From Silene conica (taxonomy: Eukaryota; Streptophyta; Magnoliopsida; Caryophyllales; Caryophyllaceae), in assembly GCA_029255685.2 (NCBI GenBank), contig CM055311.2, positions 18,994,952 through 19,058,951 on the forward strand: DNA of 64,000 nucleotides, written 5' to 3'. The number at the start of each line of letters is the position of its first letter. Positions within the stretch are counted from its first letter, which is position 1. Below the pieces are notes generated by a model, which saw nothing but the letters and a program-made list of their open reading frames with translations, was not told the origin of the DNA and searched no databases. Both the position numbers and the translations under genes were made by a program. Positions 31,681 through 44,559 of the stretch are shown piece after piece.

Positions 31681-34600
31681 CTACCGTCTTTGCGATCTCA
31701 GCTTTAACACCTTGTTCTTGAGCTCGTCATATCGAATCTGTAAATTATCATTCCACAAGCATATTTGCCTTATAGCATCTCGTTTCTCGTCTGCAAGTGT
31801 TGTTACCTGTTCACTGAGTGCTGCAACTAGTTTTTCTTTTTCTCTTTTGTCTTTCTCGGCCTCAGCTTTCAGTTTACCAAGACTTGCTGTCACTACGGAC
31901 CCATTTTCTCTCTCATTCTGTAGTTCCTCAGTTAAACTCCTCAACTGCCTCTCCAACTTTTCCCGTTCAATACTCTTCCCTGCTGAATAATGCTTCAGAA
32001 TCTTAATCTCCTCTGACATGTTGCTGATGCTACTGGAAAACTTCTCGTTACTTTCCTCGAATTTCTTGATGATTGATTCCACTCCGGCTACAGAATAGTT
32101 CACATTCTCTGAGATGTTCGTGATCATCCCTCGATATGCTTCAGAAACTCTACTGATATTGTCTTTTAGAAGTTTGCACTCTTCTTGAAATTTTTTTTCT
32201 GCTATCTTAAACTCCCCTTCCTTTTCAGTTAATAACTGTTCTGTGATACGAAGTTTTTGGTTAGCCAAACGAAGCTGAACTTCAATTGTCCTGGTTTTCT
32301 CCAGGGCGGTATTGGCCTCATCTTCTGACATCTCGACCTCTCTTTGGAGGTCTTCAATAGTCCTCTCCAGCTCAGCAACTGACTCATCTTTTGACTCAGA
32401 AATCATGGTTAATTCGTGCGTCAACTTCTCAATCTTGATTTCCGCCACCTCAAGATCTGCCTTGCTCTCTTGAAGGTGAACTTCAAGTTGTTCACACTGC
32501 TCTCTTTTCTGGTTTAAACCATCCTCCAGTTCTTTCAACGCTATGAGCTGATCTTCCATCTTGTGTTTCACTTCATAATTCTCATCTTCCAACACCTTCA
32601 AAGTCTCGGAATACTCTTGCTTTGATTTCTCGGCTTGAGCCTCCAGCTCACTATTCATAGTCTTGACTGCTTCTAACTCGAGCTTTAGAGTGCCGATTTC
32701 CATCACCATGGCTGAAATCTTTGAAGAAGATTCATTTTCCCTATCCTCGAGCCTTCTTTGCAAGTCGGCACATTCTTCTTCTTTTTCCTGCATGGCCTTC
32801 TCCAGTTCCTCAATCCTGTTTTGTAATTTCTGCATTTCATCACTTCTTGTCCTAGTTTCGTCTTCCAAACCAGACTTGTGGCTTTCTAGCTTTTCAACTT
32901 CTAGTTGAAAGTCCTTCACTTTGACTGCTAGATTTTCCTTCTCATGAAAGTATTCTTTCAGCAGCTTGTCACTACTTGATAATTTCTCATGCAAGCCTTC
33001 TATCTGAACAAGATTTTCCGCAATGTCATCAGTCTTCCTCTCGAGTTCCAACTTCATGTCTCTTTCCTTAATCTTTAGAGCATTCAGCTCTTGCTCCAAA
33101 GCACCAATATGTTCCTGCAATTCCTTAATTTGAGCTGATGCTTCAGCACTTTTTCCAGTCATCTCTTCCTCTAGCTGACTTTTCTCAACACGTAAATTAT
33201 CTATTTCTTGTGTAAAATCATTGACTTGTCCTCTTAGGGCTTCGATAATGGAGTTCAACTCATTTCCAGTAACCTCTATTTTTGTTTCAAGCGAATATAT
33301 CTGATCGCCTCTCTCTTTCTCAGAGCTTTCCATTTGTGAAATTTGTGCTCTCAGTTCTGATACCTCTTCAGCCATCTTCTCTACTTCTGTCACCTTACTC
33401 TCAAACTGCTCCTCTAGTACCCTTTTTTCTTTCATCAATTCATCTAGCTCGAATTTTAAACTGCTGTTTTGTTCCTCCAAGGCTTTTATCTGCTCTGAAA
33501 CTTCACTTTTATGACCATCATGTGTCTGCTGTAGCGATGAGAAGTCTCTTTTGATCTCTTCTACAGTGCTCTGTCCCTGTAAAAGCTCATCAGCTATCTT
33601 CTCTGCTTCTGTCACCTTACTTTCAAACTGCTCCTCTATCTCTCTTTTTTCTTTCATCACTGTATCAAGCTCGAGTTTTAAACTGTTGTTTTGTTCCTCC
33701 AAGGCCTTTATCTTCTTTGAGGTTTCAATTGTACGCGCATCAAGTATCTGCTGTAGGGATGAGAACTCTCCTTTGATCTCTTCTACAGTTTCTTGTGCCT
33801 GTAAAAGCTCTTTAGCCATCTTCGCTGCCTCTGTCACTGTACTCTCTAGCTGCTTCTCTATCTCTCCTTTTTCCTTCATCGCCGTATTTAGCTCGAGTTT
33901 CAAGCTGCTGTTTTGTTCCTCGAAGGCCTTCATCTGCTCTAAAGCGTCACTTGCATGAGTATCGTGAGTCTGCTGTAGCGATGAGAACTCTCTTTTGATC
34001 TGTTCAAGAGTTTCTTGCACCCGTAAAAGCTCATCAGCCATCTTATTTGATTCTGTCACTTTATTCTCAAACTGCTCCTCTAATTCTCTTTTTTCTTTCA
34101 TAATTGTATCTACCTCGAGTTTCAAACCGCTGTTTTGTTCCTCTAAGATCTTTATCTGCTCTGAAGCTTCACTTTTATGACCATCATGTGTCTGCTGTAG
34201 CGAAGAGAATTCACTTTTGATCTCTTCTACAGTTTTCTGTGCCTGTAAAAACTCATCAGCCATTTTTTCTGATTCTGTCATTTTACTCTCAAACTGATCT
34301 TCTATCTCTCTTTTTTCTTTCAGCACTGTATCAAGCTCGAGTTTTAAACTGTTGTTTTGTTCCTCCAAGGCGTCTATCTTCTTTGAAGTTTCAATCGTAC
34401 GTGCATCAAATATCTGTTGTAGGGATGAGAACTCTCCTTTGATCTCTTCTACAGTTTGTTGTGCCTGTGAAAGCTCTTCAGCCATCTTCGCTGACTCTGC
34501 CACATTACTCTCTAACTGCTTCTCTAACTCTCCTTTTTCTTCCATCACCGTATCTAGCTCGAGTTTCGAACTGCTGTTTTGTTCCTCTAAGACCTTCATC

Positions 34601-36371
34601 TGCTCTAAAGCGTCACTTGCATGAGTATCGTGAGTCTGCTGTAGCGATGAGAACTCTCTCTTGATCTGTTCAAGAGTTTCTTGCACCCGTAAAAGCTCAT
34701 CAGCCATCTTATCTGCTTCTGCCACTTTATTCTCAAACTGCTCCTCTACTTCTCTTTTTACTTTCATAACTGTATCCAACTCGAGTTTCAAACCGCTGAT
34801 TTGTTCTTCCAAGGCCTTTATCTGCTCTGAAGCTTCACTTGTACGAGCATCGTGCGTCTGCTGTAGCGACGAGAAGTCTCTTTTGATCTCTTCAACAGTT
34901 TCTTGTGCTCGTAAATGCTCATCAGCCATCTTCTCTGCTTCTGTCACTCTATTATCAAACTGCTCCTCGAGCTCTCTTTTTTCTTTCATCAGTGTATCCA
35001 GCTCGAGTTTCAAACCACTATTTTTTTCCTCCAAGCCCTTTATCTGCTCTGAAGCTTCACTTGTACGAGCATCGTGTGTCTGCTGTAGCGATGAGAACTC
35101 TTTTTTGATCTCTTCTATGGTTTCCTGTGCCCGTAAAAGCTCATCAGTTATTTTCTCTGCTTCTATCACTTTACCCTCAAACTGTGCCTCTACTTGTTGT
35201 TTTTCTGTCGTCACTGTATCTAGCTCGAGTTTCAAACCGTTGTTTTGTTCCTCCAAGGCCTTTATCTGCTCTGAAGCTTCACTTGTACGAGCATCATGCG
35301 TCTGCTGTAGCGATGAGAATTCTCTTTTGATCTCTTCTACAGTTTCCTGTGCCCGTAAAAGCTCATCTGTAATATCTGAAATTTTCAGTGAGAGGGTCTT
35401 ATTTTCTTCTTCAGTGGCTTTCATGGACTCACTGAAGCTTTCTCTTTCCTGTTTCGCTGAGTCTAGTTCCAGTTTTAGATGAGATAAGTCCTGTTTAATG
35501 GTCTCCAACTCGAGCGCAAGTCCTTGTTTCTCACCCAGAAGCTGCTCAACCTCGGCTTTCAATTTTTCCACATTTTGGTTTCGTTCTTCGATTTTTTTGA
35601 AAGCTTCTTCTTTTTCAACGGCTAAACTGTCTTTATCTCTAGTCAATTCTTCAATTTGTTGTCTGAGACCAACTTCTGTTTTGACAGAATCCTGTAGTTT
35701 AGAATTCAGGTCTTCTTTCTCTGCTTGAAGATTCGATTTCTCAGATTTCAATGTCTTAGTTTCTACTTCCAAATCTTCCACTGTTTGTTCGACACTTTCT
35801 AGCCTGGTTAGAATTGCATCATATGCAGACTCAATTGTCTCTTTCTCATTGCATACATCCAACAATTTTTCTTTGAGCACTGAAACCTCAAGTTCTGTTC
35901 CTTCAAGATCCGATTCTGAGTCAGAAGAAGAGGAATTCCCTTTCTCATGTTGATGTTTGTGAACACTATCCTTCAGTTCTCCAGTGAGATGATCATAATG
36001 AGAATAAAGTGATTCATATTGTTTGTGGAAGTCCTCAATGAGGTCAGCAAGGGGCTCTATTTTTGATTCATCTTTACCTTCTTCACTCTGTACTATCTTC
36101 AGTATTTCTTTTTTCTTCTCCTCCATATCTAAAGTAGAGCGTAATCTCGTTAAGACAGAAATTGCCAAGAGAATGGAGTAAAGTAAATAAGAAGATAGTT
36201 TGCAAATCTGCAAGACCCAAATTTCCTATACTAGTTGACATGTATGGAGTTTAGAAGATGAATTTGCCTGTATGAGAGTATACCTTTTCTGTTTGCTTCC
36301 AGTTTCTCAGGATCAGTATGGCTTTCGAAAAATGATTTAAGATTCTTGAATAGATGTTTTTTCTTTGCCAT
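31681..36371 (-). CDS. CIP1: COP1-interactive protein 1-like long coiled-coil protein
   Basis: Two coding exons: 36284-36371 (start MAKKKHLFKNLKSFF) and 31681-36128, joined across a 155-bp GT...AG intron. The product is about 1511 residues. The N-terminus has the NAB-type region (SFFESHTDPEKLE, then PLADLIEDFHKQYESLYSHYDHLTGEL) known from CIP1 and plant actin-binding NET proteins. The rest is almost pure coiled coil. A central block (33376-35373) has nine 74-residue repeats. The C-terminus keeps the CIP1-like NQKLRITEQLLTEKEGEF, YRGMI and REAIRQICLW-like blocks. Arabidopsis CIP1 binds the light-signalling E3 ligase COP1 and is filamentous in the cytoplasm. That role is inferred by homology. 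An acceptor site (TTTGCCCAG, exon from 36449) upstream of the ATG shows that the 5' UTR is spliced too. Confidence 0.92.
33376..35373 (-). repeat. CIP1: nine-copy 222-bp (74-residue) coding repeat in CIP1
   Basis: Nine in-frame units with a consensus like MADELLRAQETVEEIKREFS, then SLQQTHDARTSEASEQIKAL, then EEQNSGLKLELDTVMKEKRE, then LEEQFESKVTEAEK. All are exactly 74 residues as counted. Units 4-6 match units 7-9 in order better than they match neighbours, so a 666-bp higher-order duplication occurred. 74 is not a multiple of seven, so the heptad phase must shift once per unit. Confidence 0.9.
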
Positions 36372-37719
36372 TTTGATTTTCCTCTTTAGTTTTTACCTTG
36401 AATTTCTTCAACTTGCATCCAATAACACTCTCAGAGGAAGAGTCAGTACCTGGGCAAAGTAATAAACCAGAACATTACATTACCCTACCATCTAAGATAT
36501 ATAACACTCTCAGAGGCAGATTCAGTTCTACATCAGCTATCCACCGCTTTTCATTACATTAAGGGATACTACCAAATTTCTAAACCAAATTTATCCTCAA
36601 ATATAGTAGTGGTGGATTTAGGTCTCTATCAACCTGCAACTGAGTTGGTAGAGCTATGCTCATTTTGAGGACCTACATTTCGTTCCAGAGTTCAGCTTAG
36701 GAAATTTGAGAATTCACGAACCAAACAAAAACCATGTCACATGGAAAGGAAAATACAATTAAAATGTGAGCTTATAAAACCAATAAAGTTATAAAGAAGA
36801 ATAAATATCCAGGTACGACTGTGCAGTGCCTCAGGTTATGTGTTAATAATCTTAATATGCATAAACCGTAACTTTACTCCAGCTGCGCTGCTCTGGATTG
36901 CAACATGGTTGATAATTTGGCTGCGTCGCTACGATTGCAGTATAGTTAAGGATATTTTGGGCGCATAACTGCATGAATAGTTGATAGTCCAAGTATAGCC
37001 AGCCGTGCTTGGGAGAAACAAAACCGGGGAAAACGTAAGGGTTTGGAAGAAAATCAAAGGGTGGAGGCCGGAGGGACAGTATATATAAAATTTACAACTA
37101 TATTGCAAGCAAAATTTTGAGGGCCTGGTGCCTTAGAACCGGTTGAACCACCCAAGAACCGCCTATGTTTCATGTTTATAAAATTTTTTTGGCAGCTGCA
37201 TGTATATAAAATCGAAACAGAAGGTATATCACAAATAGGTAGTGATATCATCTGAACATTTAACTTGATTTATAGGTCCTACCAGAGTACCAGTTTATGA
37301 CTTATTCGACTTTCCAGGTAACGTGCATTAAAATTTACAACCAAACAAGCATGTTGCAAATAAAATGGGCTTGCTGGTGACTACTCGACGCATTAGCTTA
37401 TTAAATACGAGTAGTACGTACTCCACAGAAAAGGGATCAACATTTCCACGAAATATTACTACACAAATGAGCCTCGTATGATATAATATTACCGCAAAAG
37501 TTGTCTAGTACACGAAAACACTATCAAAGTATCATGTATTCATTTGGTCCCCCCTTGCCCTCCCAATATCCTATACATCGGTGAAATCAATCACCAAGAG
37601 TTAATAGCAGAGTCAAACAGCTACAATAACATTGTAATGAGTCATGAGTGGGTCTTTTTTTAAGTAATTACATACTTACATCGTACGTGCTCGGTGCTCC
37701 CATATTTTATCTAGTACTA
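36372..37719 (-). promoter_or_regulatory. 5' UTR, intron and presumed upstream region of CIP1
   Basis: On the minus strand a good acceptor with a pyrimidine-rich lead (TTTATTACTTTGCCCAG) ends at 36450, so the exon holding the ATG begins at 36449. The first exon must lie further right. A short AACACTCTCAGAGG block occurs twice (about 36423 and 36503). I see no confident TATA box. The region ends at the target duplication of a solo LTR. Confidence 0.55.
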
Positions 37720-39232
37720 TGATAGTAGAGTTTGTGTCGGTCTAAGATTGTGATTTTATCACAATCGTGTCTTTTAATACAGGTCTTTAGTCACGTTTTG
37801 TCAAGTATTTGGTAATTGGTTAAGTTGTGGGTTTGTGTCATTTTTACCCTTGTTTCATGTTAATCTTTATGATCGGGATCCGAGGATTAAGGGAAACCGT
37901 TCCACGGTCCAAGGGTGGCGCACGAGTATCAACATCATCCGTCTATCTTGCTTGGGAAGTGAGATTTTGAAGAGCAGAACTTTTTATATCATTTGAAGAG
38001 GAGAAGAAACAAAGGAAAGAAATGGAGGCAAGACTACGAGCCCCTGCGCAGCCTGCGCAAAAGGCGTGCGCAGCTGCGCCCGATAGCGCAGACAAGAAGG
38101 TTCCATGCGCAGCCTGCGCCTCCTGCGCATTCTGTTTTACACGGGTTTTCTAATCCGTGTTTGGGCTTTTCAAAGAAGATTATCCTAGGGTTTCGTGAAC
38201 CCATATATACCCTTTCCTGAAATGTTAGATTGGCATCATCTTATCATTAGAACTCTGGAGATTTACTCTCTAATTAAGTCAACAATCTTGTAATCTTTCT
38301 TCATTTTAAGCTTGTAATTTGTTAAATGAGGAGTTAATCTCCTTACTCTTGGTGTAATTCCGATCAAAGTCTCCGACTTTGACCTTGTAGGACTCGAACA
38401 ACCCTTTCTTATTTATCTAATCTTGTTTCTTAAGTTTATATTTTATATTCTAAGTAATTAATTGTGTGGATTGATCACCCTTGCATCTTAGCTGCTTAGA
38501 TATTGCATATGTTAAGTAATCGGTTTAGTTTACTTAATGTTATTTGAAACAAGCTTGTTTGTATGTTGAGTTGGCTTAGATGAAACATACTTATGAGTAG
38601 GAAATTACATGACTTTCCTTACTTTCATGGTTTAATGTTAGTAGGATTAGTTTCTCTATCACATCTTTTGGTTCAATCCTCACTGCTTGGTTTTAATCTT
38701 GTGTTATGGTTTAATAACTCGGGTTAGAATTAAAGAATTTGCATAAACGGTTTAGTTGTGCGATTCATTTTCTTAAGATGTTGATTATGGATAGATGGAT
38801 TAGGGGTTGTTAGAGTCGAGCAAATCATTTGTCGGGTGACTTTATGACGGTTACATCAAGTATTTTTCACTTATTGATTTTCTGCACACTACTTGTTTGT
38901 GATATTGTCTAGCTCATTTATTGCTCATTTATTGTCAATTTGAATGCTTTTTCCAATCATTGTTGTTATCTCATTGTTTTCCACTTGTGTTAATAGTTAT
39001 TGTTTGTTGATAAGTTACTTGTCATTAGTCCTTGAGTGTCATTAAGGTTTCATTTAATGTTTGTTTGATTAGTTGTGTTTAAGCAAGTTTTAGGTATTTC
39101 TCTTCTCTTGGGTTCGACCCTTGACTTTCGCTTTACTACTTTTGTTTGAGTCTAGTAGAGTCTAGTTTAGATTTTTATATTTTGTTTGGTAAGATAATTA
39201 GTGTATAACGACCGCTAGTTTTCCTCGTATCA
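37720..39232 (+). mobile_element. solo LTR, Athila-like (fossil)
   Basis: 1513 bp with TGATAG...GTATCA ends, flanked by the 5-bp target duplication TACTA (37715-37719 and 39233-39237). It holds a TATA-like site (about 38203-38209) and, 75-165 bp before it, a cluster of TGCGCA and GCGCAGCTGCGC palindromes (38045-38130). No internal region remains, as expected after recombination between two LTRs. It lies about 1.35 kb upstream of the CIP1 ATG. Confidence 0.85.
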
Positions 39233-39237
39233 TACTA

Positions 39238-42200
39238 TCACATAGCCTTGAAAATCACCATCTTTATTCTTTATAAAAAAAAAGGCAAAAGATAGAGAAA
39301 AATTTAAATCCCACACTCAAAGTGAGGATTTTGAATTATAGTCAAAGAGGTTAACACCGGCGGTTTGACCACCGTCAACATTGACCACCGGTGGCCACCG
39401 TTTAACACCGGTGGACCGTTGACTATCGGTGATTGGCGGTCAGTGGTTGAAACCAACCCTCAAAGTGAAACTTTAAAATATGTTCCTAATGGGCTTGAAC
39501 TCGTAACCTCTTGAGTGAAATACAATTACTATTACCACCATAACATAAGCATCTTGTTGTGATTTTAGTATCTCTATTACTATATATATGTCAGCACAAT
39601 ATTGAGTTAAATCAATATATCCCTATAATAATCTTTAAATGTACTTCTAACTTATATTCAAGGTACCCGGTATAAAATCAATATAATTCTCAGTTAGTTA
39701 AATGTATTTGATAAAAAATGAACAAAATATTTTATGTACTTATAATTATATAATTATATTACGAAATTACATTTATTACAGGTCATTATTATAACAACAA
39801 AAATTATGTACGTACAATGTATTTTTGGCAAAAGTACATTTTATTTTTAGTGGAGGTGCCCGGCTTCGAACGGGTTACCTTTATTTAGCATTAAAATATA
39901 TTTTCAATTAACTAAAACTATTTTAAAGTTGCATAACTAATAAATTTACATTAATATATTTTTCTATGAGACGGAATATATCTTAAAATTACAATGAAAT
40001 AAATTATGAGACGATTTCACTACTCCTGCTATTACTATTTTACTTAAATCGATGGCTTAGCTAATTTTTCATATATACTTTATTTTGTTCTTAGAATTTT
40101 TATTACATTCGTTATTACTATTGTCAATTACTTTCATTACTCTCGCTATAATTATTGTTATCGGACTACTTTTATTTATCATTTAAATTTTATTTTCTAT
40201 GAAATATGATTCGCTAAATTTGGTTAACATATATATTTACAATTTATATCTTGAAATTAAGATCATAAGTAAAATTAATCAACAAATTATGAGACACGTT
40301 CACCTATCCTGGGCCCTTGATAATATGAGTACTTTCACTACATTCCCTGTTAATACTATTATGTACACTAATTTTTCGGTTACTGTTGTTTGTAACTCAC
40401 GCTATTTTTGCGGTTAACCTGTTAGTTCTATCAAACTCATGTATTTAAATAAGTTAATGTTTTCTTAAAAACGAATTGTTATTTTATTTTTTATACTCTT
40501 TCCGTTGTTCCCACTGTTACTTTCGCTACATGTATGTGTTGTCACTACTATTACTTTTACTTCTCTCGCCGTCATTATTTTTTTTCTTCCACTACTCCAA
40601 CATTTATTATTGTTAATTTTACTACCCTTGTTGTTGCTAATATGACTTTCATTACTCGAGTTTCTATTATTACTGTTGGTTTTACTACTTACATGGGTGG
40701 TTAATATTATAGTAGTTGATTACCTAGTTGTATTAGAGTTATATATTTAAATAAATCTGACATATTAGATTATAATATTATTTAAGACTAATACTAATTA
40801 TTTTATTTATTAAATTATAAATTTGAATTTAAGAGTAATACTAATTATTTTATTAATTAAATTATAAATTTAATGAATTATGGAATATATTATATTTTTT
40901 GGAAAATTTGAATTGATTTAGTGCATGTTTGGCCTTATTTGTGAAAAAGAATTTTTACTTTTGTAAAGGAGTTTTTATAAAACTAGTTTTTCATAAAATT
41001 GTTCATCTTTGGCCAAAACTTTTAAAAAATTATTTTTATCAGTTTATCGTGTTTGGCCTAACTAGTTTCTATCAATTTTTTTTGGATTTTGTTGCTCAAA
41101 TAACTTAAGAGCAACGTGAAAAGAGAAACAGAAGTAACAATTTGCTTCTTTTGTTTCTAGGTGTTTCTAGGAGTCAGTTTTAGAATTTTTGTTTAATAAA
41201 ATTAGTTTTTAGTTTTTTAAAAAGTAGTGTTTGACCCAGCTTCTATTGGTGTTTCTAGGAGTCAGTTTTAGAATTTTTGTTTAATAAAATTAGTTTTTAA
41301 TTTTTTAAAAAGTAGTGTTTGACCCAGCTTCTATTTCTTTGGTTGAAAAAACAGTTGGAAAGCAGGGCCAAACACATACTTACTTACCGTTTAATAGTTT
41401 TCAAAATATAACATATACTTATTTATACTCTAAGGAAACTCACAAAATAGAAAAAAAAAAAAAAGAAACCTGATAAGTAAAAGATATCGCTCATAAAAAA
41501 ATATTCCTTTTGCTAAAACAAATTAAAAGAATATTCCTTTTGCCTAAAATAAAATCAACATCAAACAAAATGCTTAAGTTTAAAAACAAAATAAATTAAA
41601 TATTGAAGAAAATAAAAAGTTGTTAAATCAAACATTGAAATATTCATCGCATGTCATATAGGAAAATATTATGTACCCCCAGTGAAAATATAATGAACAT
41701 TTGACATAATTATATTTTACGTGCATACATTTTTTTGTTAAAATAATATGACACCTATAATAAATGTAAATTTTATAATAATTATGTAAAGTATAAGTGA
41801 GCAAAATTTTGTGTTCAATTTTTAAAAAATTCACTTTAATAAGCATTATATTGATTTTATACTAAAGGTACATTGATTATAAATTATAAGTACATTATTT
41901 AGTAATTATTATAAGTATAAGTGAGCAAAATTTTGTGTTCAAGTTTTAATATATGTATATATCTCAAAAGAGATACAGATTTGTCAAAATAATTTGTGTA
42001 GCATAGTGGCACTAGTATGTGTAACTCAATCAAGAAGTCATGTGTTCAAGCCCCACTAACAACATTTTTTATGTTTCATTTAATGGTTGATTATCGTATG
42101 GTCGCTAACCGCCGCAGACTAGTGGTCAAACCCCCACCTTTGACCGGCGGCGTTGACGGCCAACCACCGTCGGCCTCCCTTGATAAATAATTAAATATGT

Positions 42201-42290
42201 GAATTACGGTTCTACCCTTTCGAGATTGGCGCAAATACGAAAATTTACTTTTCAATTTTCTATTTTTTTTATATATTTTTATTAGGGTGT
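39238..42290. mobile_element. possible large inverted-arm DNA element with tRNA-like boxes
   Basis: The left arm (about 39350-39580) has CACCGGCGGT/GGTCAAC words, then a GGGCTTGAACTCGTAACCTC tRNA-like block. The right arm (about 41985-42180) shows the same order in reverse complement (GTTCAAGCCCC, then GTTGACGGCC). The enclosed 2.4 kb is AT-rich without coding frames. No target duplication was found. Another tRNA-like block sits at about 39848-39870. It could be a diverged Mutator-like element or two separate repeats facing each other. Confidence 0.45.
40921..41385. mobile_element. hAT-like MITE with an internal 88-bp tandem duplication
   Basis: Inverted ends GTGCATGTTTGGCCTTAT and GCAGGGCCAAACACATAC. 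Inside, an 88-bp unit is repeated (41161-41248 and 41249-about 41335) almost without change. Target duplication not resolved. Confidence 0.6.
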
Positions 42291-42738
42291 TACCGAAATC
42301 AGTAACACCCGGTGTCGCCCTAGCACTACCCTAATTATAGCAGCTTCGTCTTAAAATATTAGACCAAGAACTCTTCGATTGAAATCACACTATTTTGACA
42401 TATACATTCGACAGCCCATACCTCACTCCTTACAAAATTGCAAATTTGTGTTTGGGTTCTCAAATCTCACGGTCACGATTAAGACATATAAATCATATGA
42501 TTGTGTCTCATTCATTATTTAATTTTGGTTGAAAATTCCAAATGCATTGTCTTTTTCCTACCCGAGTGGGTAATATTTGAGCGTTGTAAGTTTGCGACGG
42601 ATATATCCATCACAAATGAGAATTTGTGTCACTTTTAAGGCTTAGATCGAGTTGCTTTCTTATATTCACCATTTTTTTCTACTCATTTATTTTCTTTCAT
42701 TTCCTTTCAAAACTATTCAAATTATTATTCATTTTGTG

Positions 42739-43453
42739 GAGTCTTTTGCCAAAATAACCATTTTACCTAAACTATTTATCATAATGATCATATGTTCATT
42801 CTATTTACCAAAATGATTACTATATACTCCGTAATATAGTAATATGACTATACCTATTAACTAACCATAGTATCCAAATTTAGCTAATTTTTTTTGAAGT
42901 GTATCATTATCATTCGCCTTCATAATAAATGAAAACTATTTTTTTTAATCTTTTTACAAATTGAAATTATCTATAAAATTTGTATTAATATCTAATAGTA
43001 GCTAAATGATTAGAAATAATACTACGCTTCCATTTTTTATAGCGCTTTGTCAATTAGAAAAACTGCATGTTTTGTTTTTGCATGTTCTTATTTTTTGTAA
43101 ACAATATTTTATAAAAAAAATTTTATTTATATTTATAAAACTGCATGTTCTTTTAAAACTTTAAAAATATTTTTAGGCCTTCACTTAGAACTCAATAGTA
43201 GATTCATGGGTCAGCAGATAATTTTCTTAATTTTCTGAAACTAATATTGAAAATTTAATATTAATTTTTTAGTTTTGTAAAATTTTATCATAGTTTTTAT
43301 GTCTATATTTACATTATTCTATGGGAATATAAATAAATTTGGGCTTTTTTTATGGCAACTTTATAACTTAGATAGTCATTTTAGTAATTAAATTTATAAA
43401 ATGGTTATTTTGGAAAATACTTTGACTTAAACGGCCATTTTACTAAAAGACCC
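42739..43453. mobile_element. Mutator-like MITE, 715 bp
   Basis: Flanked by the 9-bp target duplication CATTTTGTG (42730-42738 and 43454-43462). The ends are GAGTCTTTTGCCAAAAT and the complement of GGGTCTTTTAGTAAAAT. No coding frame. Confidence 0.72.
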
Positions 43454-43608
43454 CATTTTGTGCTCATCAAACTAGTACTTTCAGGGTAAAATTATAAATT
43501 ATTAGATCCCCTCATAATAAATTATTAGTTATTGAGTGAAATGATAGGAAATGGAGGGGGTGAAATAGAGAGGACTCAAATAACAAAAATTATATTTTAT
43601 TTCTTTGG

Positions 43609-43873
43609 ATTATTTCATGAGAATAATCCATCCTCTGGGTGCTCTGCAATTATCACTCCATCCTATCAATAATTCCAAATTAATCCATCCTATTCACCCT
43701 TCTTCCCATAACAGTCTAAGGATGAATTAAATCCATCTTATTCACGCTATCAATAATTCTAATTAGACTGTTATGGGAAAAATGATGAATAGAATGGATT
43801 AATGTGGAATTATTGATAGGATGGGGTGATATTTGTAGGGCACCTATAGGATAGATTATTCTCATGAAATAAT
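43609..43873. mobile_element. foldback MITE with arms of about 115 bp
   Basis: The two halves are inverted copies, from ATTATTTCATGAGAATAAT outward to CCCATAACAGTCTAA near the centre, so a transcript would form a long hairpin. An ATTTCTTT block lies on both sides and may be part of the target duplication. Confidence 0.75.
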
Positions 43874-43924
43874 TATATTTCTTTTAAAATAAAATGGTTT
43901 GCAATGAAACAGCATAAAATCATA

Positions 43925-44120
43925 CTCCCTCCGATTTCTTGTGTTGTTCCCTTTTGATTTTAACCCAAGAAATAAGGAAATCAATTTGGACCACACAATG
44001 CCCATGACCCCACATGAAATTCATTTTGGACCACACAAAGTTGTCCAAAAGAGGAAAGAGGGAACATCATGTAATTAGACCAAAACGGAAAGAGGGAACA
44101 TCATAGGAAATCGGAGGGAG
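43925..44120. mobile_element. Stowaway-type MITE, 196 bp
   Basis: Inverted ends CTCCCTCCGATTTC and GAAATCGGAGGGAG, TA on both sides (43923-43924 and 44121-44122). Inside, GAAAGAGGGAACATCAT occurs twice. Confidence 0.85.
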
Positions 44121-44198
44121 TATAACAAAGAAATTAGATGCATGGAAAAGTAATAAATTGATTCCTAGAAACATAAGAGTAAACCCCGTAATATAGTA

Positions 44199-44559
44199 CT
44201 CCCTCCGTCTCTATCAATAATTATTGTTTTTGGCATAAAGACAAAAAGAGAAAAGAAGAAAAAAAGTGAATTTAGATCACATAAAACTTCAACGTCACCT
44301 GGATATGAAAGATGGTCCACAAAAAACTTCCAGGAAAAAGAAATAGATAACTATCGGTTGATATACCAAAAAAAAATCAGTAGGTCTCGTTAGAGACCGT
44401 CTCTTACTAAATTAACGAGAGATATAATAGGAAAACAAAATTTTTAATGGGTCCTTCACTCATCATGTCAAAGGTGTCTCAATAACGCTATTTAAAAACC
44501 GTCTTTCTGCAATTTTTGTCGAAATAGATATAGGTTATTATTAATCGGTACGGAGAGAC
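44199..44559. mobile_element. Stowaway-like MITE, diverged
   Basis: Starts CTCCCTCCGTCTC after TA and ends near GTACGGAGAGAC before TA. It contains a GGTCTCGTTAGAGACC palindrome of a kind common in MITEs. The end match is imperfect, so the right boundary is approximate. Confidence 0.55.

Noticed and set aside
34661-35482. Plus-strand frame of 273 codons and similar ones at 33551-34624
   Set aside because: Antisense shadows of the repetitive CIP1 coiled coil, with a biased Ser/Cys composition repeating every 222 bp.
37993-38220. Arg-rich frame of 75 codons in the solo LTR
   Set aside because: Arises from the TGCGCA palindrome cluster; no start context or homology.
39490-39520. tRNA-like boxes here and near 39848, 42040 and 46721
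   Set aside because: Only B-box-like words are present, without a foldable cloverleaf, so no tRNA gene is called.
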